From Helicoverpa zea (taxonomy: Eukaryota; Arthropoda; Insecta; Lepidoptera; Noctuidae): a DNA stretch of 64,000 bases. The stretch lies in NCBI RefSeq assembly GCF_022581195.2, contig NC_061469.1:3286001-3350000 (forward strand), in the 5' to 3' direction. Of this stretch, positions 41,341 to 53,899 are shown piece by piece. The notes beneath the pieces are model-generated. The model was not told the origin of the DNA, ran no database searches, and saw only the letters and a list, made by a program, of their open reading frames with translations. Both the position numbers and the translations under genes were made by a program. Position 1 is the first letter of the stretch, and the number at the start of each line of letters is the position of its first letter.

Positions 41341-44300
41341 ATTCACACTAATTGCTACTTAAAATATTCATCCCGAACATGTAATTTTTCCTTCGAGGGA
41401 AACGTCTCCGCTGAAAAGAACCCTTTTGCGACGCAATCGTATTAGTTAAGGTTCGTCGCAGTCTCCGCCTCCCCTACACTCCCACATATGAAGCTATTTG
41501 CTCAAAAGCTTAGGGCGTGATGAATTATGGCAACGTCGTCTAAATAAACATTTTATATTGACAAAGTACATTAAGGGTTAGCAGGGTCTAATTGAAAATG
41601 CAAACAAGAGGAAAGGGCCGACCAAACCTGGAATGGAAGTCGCTGTGATAATTCTAGGCACGTACGCTTTGATTCCAGAACTCTTGATCAAGTTGATCGG
41701 TGATCTGTCTTGAATTTTGATACCGGCAATTAAAATGGAACCGTAATGTACGCAAAGAATATGACTTCTAACCAACCTTGGTAAATAGGTCGGAAAGAAT
41801 TATCTGCTCTACGACCCACGTATAATTAAAATTCAAAGGCTGACGCTGATTCGCCCCTAAAGAACCAAAAGCAATATAAGTCAAGATTTAAGGTTCTGAC
41901 CAAAGAATAAAGAATCACAACCAAACGAAAATAAGGGCCCTAAGAAAAGGTTTCACTGACGCCAGTAGACACCATAAATCATTGCGTTGGCGAGCCTTGG
42001 GTCAAAGGACCAGACAAACTACGCACTTACACCGCGAAGCTGAAAGCGGTGACGCAATTAACTGTATCGATTGAAACTAGCACCGATATCTGGACCCGTG
42101 TAATCTACTGCTGACAAGACAACACAATTGCTGAGATTACTTCTAATTAAGATGCCTAGTATAAAGTGATTTAATAGCGCAACTATGTATGCATGCCTGC
42201 GTTCTAGAAAGGTGACGCCTCTTTGCTTCGGGCGCCGAGTAAATGCATGTTGGTACATTCTCGAAGCCCGGTATCGTTTAGAATGTTGTTGCATTTTACT
42301 GAAAAACGTTTTTAAGTAGCAAAATCACTTATGTTAGAAACCTAATTATTGATTGCTTATTTCTTGAAAAACACATACATGAAAGATGTTCTAGCCAATA
42401 CAATTAATAAATAGCAATGCCGACTGTTACCGCTTCCATATTAGGCAGAATGTCTTTCGGCCACGCATTACAACGTAGCGCAGTCATAAAAGTTGTTTAT
42501 GAAAGGACCCCAAACGCATCGGGTCACCTTCTTTCGAGCACCTTTTTTATATGTTTCATGTTATTGGTTTTATGCAATATCATATTTGTAGATTACTTAA
42601 TTTGGACATAGAATAAATTTTGTTCTAGACGATAAAGGTCCAAGACCAATCTAGACTGTTCTAACAGGATAATGTAAACATATTCCAGCGTATAAGAAAC
42701 TTTATAGACGTCATATATTTTTTTCGTGTCATGTCCAATTTACGTTTCAAAGAAAGAAAAAAAAAAAAAAAATACGGTCGAATTGAGAACCTCCTTTTTT
42801 GAAGTCGGTTAAAAATCTTTTGCAAGTTTTTTTCTTATTTTTTGTGTGATTTAAATAAAATTCCAAAACACCAACACAACATTTCAAAAGCGACCTTGAA
42901 AATTCGGTACCCTTTCAAACAAACTCGAAATGCGTGGATTCAACAGCGCGTGAGTATTTTACGAGTATATCAAACAGACCTTCGAATTCCCAGGCAGTCG
43001 GGTTTTCAATGTCAACGCACAGAGGGAAAGAATTCCTCTTCATGTCGACATAATGGACCAAAGGGTTAGTTAGCCTCTCATACAGAGAACATCAAGGCTC
43101 TTCATTACAACCATGACATTTAACCAGATTTCCCAATTTATTTTCTTTGTGCGAAATAAGAAGCTGTATTTATCCTTCTATGAGATCTTCGCTTCGTTAT
43201 AAATCTTATTATGTTTGACACAATACATGGATTTTATTTTTGGTTTACAGCTTTTATCTCTATAATAGATGTGATTTTTGGCAAGGTCTGGATTTAATAA
43301 GTACATGGAATAGGTTTTAGCTGCTAAGACTGTAATAAATATGGTTTTTAGGAACCAATTTTTAAGATCTGAGTATCATAGTTGGATAGAAAATGTTTTT
43401 AGAAGCCAGTAAATCGCCTTAATGAAGGTAATAAAGACAGTCAAGCTAGATTAGACGTGAAATAAGAAAACAATGCGCTAGAACGAACAAAAGATGTGGG
43501 GGTCGTGAATGGGGTTAACGGGTGCCTTCAATCTTAATCTGACGTGGGCTAAAGCTGTTGTATCACGCGAGAGCCAGTGGCTGAAAAATATTAACAGTCA
43601 ATATTACCCGTGGATATACATAGAAATAACACAATTACAAAACAAATAACAACTGTCTCTTTAAAGCAAAAAATCTGGTAATAACTACTTCAGATCGAAT
43701 AAATATACCTAACTAATAAGACCTAAACTTAGATTGTATAAAAAAGGGTTCTAAACACACAGTCATCGAGCCTTATTTCAAGTGCTTTATGAATGATAAA
43801 TTAGCACTGTGGTAATTTAAAGTAAACGTAAATATTCATTACACTTAATAAATAGCTATCCAACCTCTAAACGATGATTAAGTTCTTAATTCAGAAATTA
43901 GTTTCGAGATTTATTTACTTTCAGGATTCTGCGGTCTAGTATCTATGTACCCAAGTAGAATTTCTGAGATTGTTTTGAGTATTTCAAGGTAAAATCAAAA
44001 TATTTTAAGGGACAAATTTGGACCCTTTGTATTTTTTGGCAGACAGGTTTTATTCAGATTTAGAAAATATGGAAATTGAACGCTAAAATATGCAGACAAC
44101 GATATTTACACCATCCCATTATTTAGCTACATATATAGAAAAAAATAAAACGTAGGTTTAAAAATAACTTATGCTAAAACCTAACCCACGCTAGCGACAT
44201 AAATAAACACTACTTAGCGTCAAAATTTGCACGTTAACTTGTCAGTTTTTCCATAGTTTGATCTGAAAAAAAATTCTTGAAGCGTTTTTCCGTAAACGCG

Positions 44301-46410
44301 AAATTAAAACCAGAGATGAACTACCACGCGTTGTTTTGAAGAAGGCGTAGGCGAGGTCTGCCTAGGAACTGTGTAGTAACGATACGCCTACAGATCAAGT
44401 ATCTAGTAATATTTCTCCTATAGCAAAGTTATCCTTTACAAAAGAAGACATGGAGTTACACGTCCCCTCATTAGGTACCAAAATATGCTCTTTACAAAGA
44501 ACAGGGAATCAAACAATACATCTTCAACCTTTAGTTGTCGCACAAAACATTGTTGCAAAAAGGAAGAAAACAACAAACGCAAACAACAATTTCAGAACAA
44601 AATATTTGTTATGTTCAGCTAGCAGAACACGGGACACGCATCCAACAATCCCATTGCTCACCTACTGCACATTTATACATTACGAGATCAGATTTCCGAC
44701 GTCTGATTGCGTCGTTGCACCGCCCTGAGGGGTTCAGTAACAAATATTGGTATGAAATTGAAGTACTTGCAAACGCAACGCCCTCCCTCGCAATTCTCAA
44801 TGGGATTCAAGCCCATGAAAGCGGAATACCTCCATGTTTCCCTGATATAGAAACGTAAAACGTTCTCAACCGATCGAGACATTCGGTAATCCAAATATTT
44901 GATGACGCAAAACGGTTCACGGCGGCCATGTTTAAACGGGAGGAGACAGAACAGTAAAACTTCAAAGTAAAAAAAGTCTTAAGGCTAAACCGTGTATTTT
45001 TTGGAAATAATGAATAAAAGACGTCTGCCTTTTTAAAATAAGGCCTTGTGTACAAAAATTTAATCTAAAAACAATAAAACAAAAACACAATTAAATTGTG
45101 AAGTCACGCCTTCGCATGTTGGAAGTCCATTACTAAGGCAAAGCAATTAAAACAACGTCCAACGTAATAGACGTGTAAATTCATCTGAAACTTTTTCATG
45201 TTAAGAACTTTGTTGCGGATTTTGTGTATTGAAAACTTGGATTAAGCTATATTGCTATAGAAAATAGGTTTAAAATAGTAGAAGCAACAATAAATGCGAA
45301 CACTGTTTCTGATAATTTAATTGTATCTAATACATATTTTGAAGCTTAGCCATATCCTGTTGAAGGGTCAAAGGCATATTATTGTCACGGTCCCTGTGAT
45401 TATTATTAGAAAGCGCTTGCAATCCAAAACAACAGCTAACACAACACAAACAATGACAATTATATTCTTGTTTTTCCTATTAGGTGTTAAAAGGTTCACG
45501 TACTTTTGAATACAAAGAGCTTAATGAAATGTCAGTTTTCTAGCTGGGAGCGTGTATCTAGACTGGCGGGGCTGGAGTGACATAACCTACTGCCTCGGGC
45601 ATCGCCCACGTTCACAATATATTATTAACGGGACGTTCTTCAAGATATTTTTCTTCGCTGCTCCGTCGAAGAAAAGTTTAATTCTTAAATATTTTTCTGT
45701 TGTCAACATTTTATTTTTAAAACTGTAAGGAAGAAAAATATCGTCTCAATTTCATAAATTACGATTGGTTTGTTTACAAAATCAGAGCAATTTAAAGTCT
45801 GGTCTTTCGAGACGGTCTGCGCACAAGTTCGCTAATAGTAAATCTAATCAGACAATAGTTGCAGTTGCTCGAAAGTTTCCGTCTACAGAGAATTGAGGTG
45901 TTCTCCCAGTTTGTTGCCCTAAACTTCACGTTGTTTGTGCGGTATTTGCAACTTTGCAGTTTGCTGTATGCCGCGTACAATCCCCGTAAGACGTCACATC
46001 GTTAAAACAGCTTTAGTCCGTGGAGAAGATGGTTCAATTTTATGTTTATGGCCTAGAAGTCTCCCGTTTCAAGTTAAAATCTGCGCGAGAGGACTTCGAC
46101 AGAAATATGCATATGTGCAGAATACTAATACACAACGTGTGTCTCCTCATACTTCTTCATGTATTATCTCAATAAGAAATTAAGAAACAAACAACATTGA
46201 AAGAATCAATACATTTTCTTCAAGACAACCAGAACGTCTTTAGGGAACACGATTAAAATAGAAATATCTAAACATATCTATAGCAACCAGTAGCAATGTC
46301 AGCACAATTTTCAAATAAGGCTTTAATTAGATACAAACGTTTCCACCGCTTCAATTAAGAACTAATTTAGTTGTTCCTTTGTCTTTGCCCGTGGGGTTAA
46401 GTTTAGGTAA
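41341..46410. other. No gene recognised
   Basis: Several short open frames on both strands lack family motifs, codon bias and splice context. The only repeat fragment seen is at 42745-42815. Confidence 0.5.
42745..42815 (+). repeat. Fragment of a common lepidopteran element end
   Basis: An A-run followed by TACGGTCGAATTGAGAACCT and TTTTTTGAAGTCGGTTAAAA resembles a very frequent moth and butterfly transposon end known to me from memory. Too short to classify. Confidence 0.6.
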
Positions 46411-46414
46411 CTAA

Positions 46415-46599
46415 TGCCCATTTTCACCAACAAATACCTAAATTAAGGGATCCCCTAAGAGCATTTACGGAACACTTAATAAGAATTTCGTTTTCACCAA
46501 AGTTTAGGTATCCCTTATCCATAGTTATTTATGTCAAAATTGGGAGAGCCCTTATTCTAAGTGGCACTTAGATTAAGAGATTGTTGGTGAAAATGGGCA
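46415..46599. mobile_element. 185-bp MITE with TAA target duplication (PIF/Harbinger-like)
   Basis: The ends are perfect inverted TGCCCATTTTCACCAACAA, with TAA on both sides (46412-46414 and 46600-46602). Inner inverted similarity (CTTAATTTAGG / CTTAGATTAAG type) continues. Non-coding. Confidence 0.88.
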
Positions 46600-46602
46600 T
46601 AA

Positions 46603-48600
46603 GGATCTTAGTAATTGTTGGAGAAAACGTTTATAAACGTGACGCTAGTACTACAAGTCTTATAGTCTTACAAGAGCATTAAGCACCTACATTACATAAT
46701 TAGTCGTTATTGTAGTCTTGGTCTTTCAGAACATACTAGTGTATCTTGTTTATTATTAAAACAGTAATTTCATCGCCTAGAGTACAGACTACACACATGT
46801 TGGCGCACAAAGGAAATTGTGCGCAAAATTTAATCGCGGAGGCTACGTTAATGTTCAGGACTTTATTAAAATACAAGACAACGTGTTGTATGAACACTTT
46901 GCACTTCATTTAATTACTCGTTTACAAACAATTTATTAGGTTGTGCTTGGTGCTGTGAAATATCAAGTATACATGGGTATTACATGACTTTTGGGTCCCA
47001 GGAGCATTTATACGTGTAAATTCTTATACAGTATGTTGTAATAAATAAATACGATATTTTATACACAAGTACCTAATAAGTAGACATATTTTTAGCCTCT
47101 TTACTGAGATGTCTTGTCGGGCAGACGTCTCAAGCCCACCTCATGAATATTTTAATATTTAGCGGTGCCGATAGTCTTGTCAAAGGGTGTCGGGTCGGCT
47201 TGTTTGTCTCACACGCGGAAAGGGAGGTCAAAGGAGATGTGATGGATGACGTCAGCACGCTGATTGATCTTGGATTAATGCGTAAAATTGTGGGACGATA
47301 CTTCGCGATTTTTCGCTGCGTAAGAATATGCTCATTTTGTACTCTGAAGAACGGATTATAGGTGATCTGTTACGTAAAAAGGCTCAACGAAATCCTGTAT
47401 CATACCTACTTTACTGTTTTAAAACTTTATGATTTATATTCTAACTAAATATTATGGCGCAAAATAGTTCAAAACTTAAAATAGCATTAACAATAAAACA
47501 TCTAAACAGCTGCTGTCACAACAAACTCCTAAATAGGACACGAACATAACGAATTACCCAAACAGTTCTAAAATGCAAATAAGTCGGTTAACCCTTTCGC
47601 CCTTAATGTCAACAGAATAAACGCTAATTTACTGTAAAAGCGTTTTTTACTAAAATTGTGAATGTTATCGGTCTGATCTTAACGAGCGATTCTATTAGAT
47701 CCGGGTTCGCAGTTTACGCTGAATCATGCTTTAACGATAAAAAACTAACAAAGTAAGCTAAATGTGTCAAAACGTGGTGACTTTATAAATATCTAAATTG
47801 GAACAAATACTTTGTGGTCCAGTGAAAACTAAACAGTGATTAGTATTGCAAAAAAATAGGTTTAAATGAGGTTTAAAGTGCAATGATCAGAATCGTATCA
47901 TCTTCAGAAAGAAATGAAAATTTTCAACATAAACATTTTTAAAAGAGAAACCAGAATTTTCAAATCAAAATTCACTAAAATTGATGTTACATTTGCATTA
48001 GTACGTTCGTGCTTCGCTCACTGATGACGAGTACTTAACGATGTTTCTGTTTGAAGAGAAAAATTCAAATTCAAAAATTCTATTTCATTTACCTTTACAT
48101 TTTTCGCAATTTTTAAGTTTCAGTTGAAAAACAATACCACGGCTTCCCATTCCAAAAATATCTTCAATTTTAGTTAGGTAGGTATTTTTTCGCTTATCCG
48201 ATTTCCTTGTCTCGGAATTCGTATTGGAGTTCAACGACCCTCGTCGCCTGTCAAACAAGCGAAGTCCCAAAGAAATAAACTTGACAGGAATATAATCGGT
48301 AGGGATTACCCAAGTTTCTTCACAGTTCACCCATTACATTAGTGACGAGGGAGGAATGTAACAATTTGATGATTCGAATGTATGTGTATGTTAAGAATGT
48401 TTCCTTAGGCAATACAACATATAGGAAGAGTAGTAATTTTAAGAATGGCAATGACTTTTATGGATGAAGGACGTTAACAAACTTTTTTTGCACAAATACT
48501 GCAAGACGCTTATTTTTCTGACGATAATTACTTGTATATATGTTCAGTGAATATTTGGATAAAAAAATAAAATGCACAACACTATAACTAAAGTATTTTA
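46603..48600. other. No gene recognised
   Basis: AT-rich with small open frames (for example 47143-47361, 48330-48085) that match nothing I know. Confidence 0.5.
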
Positions 48601-48679
48601 TCTGGTTCTCACACCACTTCGTATAAAAGGACCAATAAAACTCGCAGCAAAGCGATCCATTGACAATTGCAGTGTTCGC

Positions 48680-48785
48680 TATAAAAAGATACTTGAACCG
48701 CGTACATTCAGTTTCCTAGTCTCGTAGGTGTCAGTCCCCCTCGGTTCGGGGACTACGGGGGCATTGCCCATATGCCCCACAGACG
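48680..48785 (+). promoter_or_regulatory. TATA/initiator core promoter with structured leader
   Basis: TATAAAAA (48680-48687) is followed 30 bp later by an arthropod initiator TTCAGTT (A at 48710). The next 70 nt hold two strong hairpins: GTCCCCCTCGGTTCGGGGAC, and GGGGCAT/ATGCCCC around TGCCCAT. A second TATAAAAG lies at 48622. No convincing downstream coding frame was found, so this may be a non-coding transcript, a 5' UTR exon or a solo retroelement promoter. Confidence 0.45.
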
Positions 48786-48789
48786 TTAA

Positions 48790-50240
48790 CGATCCCTCTT
48801 CGAAGACGATTAGTTTATATTAGCTTTCCGAACATCCATGAATGGGGACTTAGACTTAAATTATTTGAACTCCACAATTAGATTTAAATAGGAAATAATA
48901 GGCTAGATCTTGTCTCCAAGCTAAATTCACGCATTAATTGAAATGTCGCTGACAATTCTTGGGTAAACAAAAGAAAACGTAATGAAAGGAAAACATTTAC
49001 TCGGCATTAACGTTGACACATTATGTCTCATACGAGAACAATATTAACTGAAAGTATTTGTTTACACATTCAAACAAAAAATAAGTGCGATTTCAAACAT
49101 AAAACTGGTAACTCTTGGGGATTTTTTCAGTATGGCAACGTTAGGAGTCGAGATAGCTATCATATATTTACGTTAATTCCATGTAGAGTAGAATTTATTT
49201 AGCATAGACAGAGATAAGTAAACAGAATGTAATTGGGTTATGTAAGATTGTTCTGTGTATGTATGTGTGCGGGACAAAGGTCACAGCATCGTACAATCGA
49301 TATTACCCAACATTACACCGCAAGGATGGGACGGGATGAAATCATTTCCCCACAAGATAGCCTGAAGGATCCGATATCACAGTTTTGTTCAAACACGACC
49401 TTAGAAATTGGTGAATTAGAAATCTCTACCGGGAAACTCGACCTTTCGAGGATGTAGCTTTGTGTAGACAGTAAAATCAATATTCAGTATTCTACGTCCT
49501 AATATATTGAACAAGCTTGCGGTTGATACATATTTACTTATAATAAATACAAAAGCAAAAACAATTGAAGTTATAGAAAGCACAAACAAAATTGTGTACA
49601 TTGTTTAAAAGAGTTTAAATCAGGTGGGCGGCATGCCTGTATGTGCGGCATGCATGTAGACCTGCTACGCACACGCGTCGTAGCGCATCTACGCGTTTCG
49701 TAGTCATGTGCTACGCCGTCACGTCACTACAGGAGCGGCGATTTGCGTCATCAGTATTTGTACTGACAATATTTTCACTACTAAAGCTTTGAACTTGAAC
49801 TAAATAAATGTTAAAATGGCCCTGGGTATACAAGACGTCTTGAGAGAACTATAGATCTCTCTCGAAAGCTCGATAGGATATTCAGCCTAGGCTATTTTCA
49901 AGACCGTTAAAACTTTGTAATTGGCACGTTCGCAGAATGATTATATAAGACCGAGTTTTGTGTCAGAAAGTTTTGCTACTATTATAATGGGACTTCCAAA
50001 TTGTATGTTATTTAATTAAACAAGTAATTAGGTTACATCGGCTAATTTAAATGTTTACTGCAGACATATTACGTAAGTTTTACAAAACAATGTTTAGTGT
50101 TATTATTATTTTCTTTGTTACAATTTATACGAAAGGCTCATCAAAACCGTTTGCAGACAACGATTATTCTAATACTCAGAAACATAGGGACCCTTTCAAC
50201 ACAAAAATTGACTACTAACTTTACGTAACATTATCCTATA
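48790..50240. other. No gene recognised; CpG patch at 49620-49760
   Basis: Mostly AT-rich. 49660-49740 carries repeated GCTACGC / CGTAGC and two ACGCGT sites in a short CpG-rich patch of unknown role. Confidence 0.45.
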
Positions 50241-51059
50241 AATAACCGTAAGGTAAACGTACCAATACTCGTCGGATTTTGGAAATCATCGACTTTGAAG
50301 CGCTGCTGTGTGTTAAATATTCAATAGAAAATGAAAAATTTTGCATGACGTGATAGAGTATTTATTCGTTATTCTAAGTAACTAATGCTTTTTTAATCAT
50401 TTTCATGGATTTATGTACTTATTAAGGCAAAAGTAAAAAAAGGGCGATTTGTACCAATAGTCGTCTGATTTGTACGGATACTCGTCAAATATTCCCAGTA
50501 CTCGTCAACTTTTAATACTAATGTAAACTCTCTGCTCTTGAACATAAAGTTCAAGTTATGTACATTTTTTTTGTGCTTGAATTTGTAAAGCATACTTATA
50601 CCTTTGAAACATTATAATATTATGGTATGGTATGGTACGGTATTCAATAAAACAGATACATAGTTGCATTTTAATTTATATTCCTATCTATCAGACGCTT
50701 GGAATCACAAAATCAGTCTATCAAATATATTTCGTTATCAATCATATAACCATGCAATCATGTGCATATGTAGCACGAGTAAAATTATTACTATTAAAAT
50801 ATTTAAATTGTAAAATAAAATAATTTGTTTTCACAAAAAATAAAAGCCACATTCATTTATATAGCTTTCCGCGTAATAATTGCTAACATTCATAAATATG
50901 TAGGTAAGGTTGTCATTCATCAAAACTTATGAACTGCTTAGCGCATGCTAAGTACGATTTGCAAATATCTCTATAAACAGTTCAAAAAAATCTGTTTTAA
51001 AGGTATGAAACAAAATTATTATTACAACTAAGCGTTCAAACCCAATAATAGTAATATCT

Positions 51060-51640
51060 AATAAGACCCGCAGGGCATCTGAGGCGGATGACGGGGAGTA
51101 GCGACCCTACGGGGCTATATATACCGAGTGCTCCAGGGAGAGTATACTGTCCCCCACCTCCGGCCGGCCGGAGTGAAGCATGACGGAGGATAGGTCTCCC
51201 GCCTCTTGGCTTGCCTTCATTGGCCGACCAGAGTGGAGTCGCTAGAGCAGAGTTAGCAGCCCTGCTCGGAGGGTAGGTGCCTCGTGGTAAGTGGCGAGTG
51301 GGCCGGTGATGCTGGACCCACAGGGGGCGCGTGATCTACGTTTAAAGTCCACCGAGGTATCCTCACCCTTCAGCCGCTCATGTATTGCCCTGTTGTTGCT
51401 ATTCAGTGACTGATTCCCGGGGGTCCAGTAAGTGAGCTGGCGAGCCTCCACCTGCCTTTTAACATGTATTTTATACATTGTCATCGGCAGGTGCCGTAGT
51501 TCCTATAGTTTCCTATATCCTAATCCACTAACATCCCAACGCAATAGCCCAAGTAGTTTTCCTCCATAGTTAGCAATAGTTTAGCACAGAACCGGAGATT
51601 GTCGTTGGGTTCATTTCTATAGTATATATCGTATATACAG
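51060..51640. mobile_element. GC-rich block, probably the 3' region of a non-LTR retrotransposon
   Basis: An abrupt rise in GC inside AT-rich DNA. TCCCGGGGGTCCAGTAAGTG, GAGCTGGCGAGCCTCCACCT and CATCGGCAGGTGCCGTAGTT look like moth LINE 3' sequence from memory. It also has a GGCCGGCCGG palindrome. No protein motif could be read. Confidence 0.45.
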
Positions 51641-51820
51641 GGATAATCGTCAATTTTGTGTCACCCTTTCATTAAAGTTGTCTCAAAAGGGCGTTTTAAA
51701 TTTTCTTGCTGCATCTGATGTTGTGGCCCCTTGATTTACAGCTTCTATGACTTTTAAAAGGCCCTCTTGCTTGTAGTGTCTTTCAGTCATGATCTTTCAA
51801 TTACGATCATGCAATCACTA

Positions 51821-52096
51821 AATAATAAATAAATTATGTCTGGACACATTTTCACATACGGTCGGTTAGCCCCATGGTAAGTTATTAATTAACTTGTGTT
51901 ATGGGTGCTAACACAACTGATAAACTACATATAGCTACATATATACGTATTTATATTTATAAATACATATTGTAACACCCAGACCACGGCCAACAAACAT
52001 GCTTATCACACACATGTCGACCGAACTGGGAATCGAACCCGGGACCTAAGGTTCGGCAGTCCGGCATGGTGACCATTGCGCCATCGAGGTCGTCAA
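51821..52096 (-). mobile_element. tRNA-derived SINE, copy 2, with target duplication AATCACTA
   Basis: Very similar to 20937-21214 on the same strand: same A-box-like and B-box sequence. AATCACTA flanks both ends (51813-51820 and 52097-52104). The tail is an AATTTATTTATTATTT-type run rather than pure A. Confidence 0.9.
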
Positions 52097-52204
52097 AATC
52101 ACTAGGTACATACAATTTTGAATAAAAAAATCTTACTTAAGATTACTTTTTACCCATCAATATCGAATACGACAAGCAAAGAAGTGACAGGGATGGACGC
52201 TATG

Positions 52205-52370
52205 GCATCTGTTTTTTTTTAACGTCTTCAAAAATCATCAAATGACCCCTTCCGCTGTGGGTTAGCAGCGGTGAGGGAGTGTCAGACTCTTACTAACTAA
52301 AAACCGTCGTGGGCCTTTTATGTACCAGGGCCGCGGTATCTCTTTCGAACAACCCGCAGCAAGCTATGGC
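52205..52370 (+). repeat. Lepidopteran dispersed repeat fragment
   Basis: CATCAAATGACCCCTTCCGC, TGTGGGTTAGCAGCGGTGAG, GAGTGTCAGACTCTTACTAA and CAGGGCCGCGGTATCTCTTT form a sequence familiar from many moth genomes. Boundaries uncertain. Confidence 0.6.
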
Positions 52371-53614
52371 ATCTTAGTTTTAAAACTGATTATAATATTT
52401 TTTGCGTGAAAACTATGTAGTTGAATAACATAATTTTTATACCGGCGCTATTAAGGCACGTTAGGGAGACGCGGTACAATACGCGTGATGACATGCAGTT
52501 ATTTCGAACGAAAAGCGTAGTGTAAGAACAGTCAATTTTTGCTTGCCACAAATTGTAATCCAAGCGTAGTAGAAACAAAGGCTAGTGGTAGTTGTACCCA
52601 AAGCGGTAGATGTGTATCGTGTGTCCTTAATCGAATGGCGGAGGCCTGCAGCGGCCAATATATTCCTAAAAAAAAAACACTCGTAGAAAGTGCATACTTA
52701 TAGAAAACAGGGGATTTAGCCATTAAGAAACATATTAATTGAATCGAATAACATGACTGTGTACGTGCATCTAGAACCAGCAGAGTAAAATTCACCCCTA
52801 AGAAAAAGCTTAAAAGAAACGCAGTTTTATCAACAAATGTAGTCTAAACCTTAAATATGTTTGTTCTAGAGAGTTAACAATTTTGTAAAAGTCCTGATGT
52901 TAGCTATTTATTCGCATTTTGTACTGGAAAACACAAAATATCCTCATTATGACGAGTTTAGGTGCAACTTTTGAGCATGTCCCAGTAGTCGTCATAATAA
53001 TTCTAAAATTGACGGGTTTTGGGTCAAATTGGAGTTTTAAAGTACCAATAGATGTCACATTAAAAAAATATATCTTCTATGTTAAAAGTATTCCAAATTG
53101 CATATTACATCGATAGCAGATAAACTTAACTATCTAATTAAACAAAGAAACATACCACAGACCCCATTGGAGTTATGTAAATCAAAATACAAAACCACGT
53201 GCTGAGTTTCACTTTTGACAGCTGAACTTCACGAAAAAACTTTTTTGTTAGGGCACACACGTTTCGAATAACATATCTTAGACGCCATGACTGTTAAAAC
53301 CCCGTATTGTCATTTCAATTGTGCAATATGTTATCAACAATTTGTTGACATATAAACCGGCCCATTTTAAGTTCAGTAAAAATAATAAATAAATGTTTTT
53401 AGATTAATTGACGACTATTGGGGCATGACGACTTCACCCGCGTTTACCTTATTGTATGCCTTCGCAAAACTTCGCGCAACAATTTGAGATAAATGTTGAC
53501 TCTGTGAAATGGCGCAATAAAGTTTAAATTAAATTCTTGCAAAATAAATTATGTGCGTAAACAACTTTTCGATTGTGTGTACGTAGCATGGAGGAAGGAA
53601 AGATAGCGGAGATG

Positions 53615-53895
53615 CCATAGGTAGGTCAGGCGCCTTCTTGTAGGTCAATCAACGCACGGGTGGCGTGGTCAGTTAATAGAACTAACGAAACGTTCAGATT
53701 GCTATTCAAATTAAAACCAACGATTGGTCTTGGTTGATTGGTCATTTCATTATATTTGAAATGGGTGGATTCCATAGAAGGCGTATAAGAACGGAGCTAG
53801 TAACGTTCCTCATCTCCCGAACACGCACATTTTAGCGCGCTACTGTCTTAGGAGATTTTGCGTCATGTCATCTCCGCTGTTCATTTTGTTCTCCA
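53615..53895 (+). repeat. Dispersed repeat module, plus copy
   Basis: It contains GATTGGTCTTGGTTGATTGG, AGGCGTATAAG, AGTAACGTTCCTC, TTTTAGCGCGC, TTAGGAGATTTTGCGTCA and CATCTCCGCT in the same order as the inverted copy at 7.9-8.17 kb and the ends of the direct repeats at 1-2 kb. Confidence 0.7.
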
Positions 53896-53899
53896 TGTT

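Larger units (their letters stand above)
50240..53460. mobile_element. Candidate 3.2-kb transposon with repeated CAATAGTCGTC motifs, holding nested insertions
   Basis: TAAGGTAAACG at about 50250 is inverted at about 53445. Variants of CCAATAGTCGTC occur near 50260, 50453, 50475, 50497 and 52980, and inverted near 53412. Subterminal motif repeats around short inverted ends suggest a DNA transposon. A LINE-like block, a SINE and another repeat fragment sit inside. No transposase seen; no target duplication recognised. Confidence 0.4.

Noticed and set aside
44450..44858. Overlapping plus-strand frames of about 100 residues
   Set aside because: Low-complexity, no motif, no splice context, and two frames overlap; chance is likely.
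47143..47361. 72-residue plus-strand frame
   Set aside because: No recognisable family and no promoter or splice signals nearby; kept only as part of an unassigned stretch.
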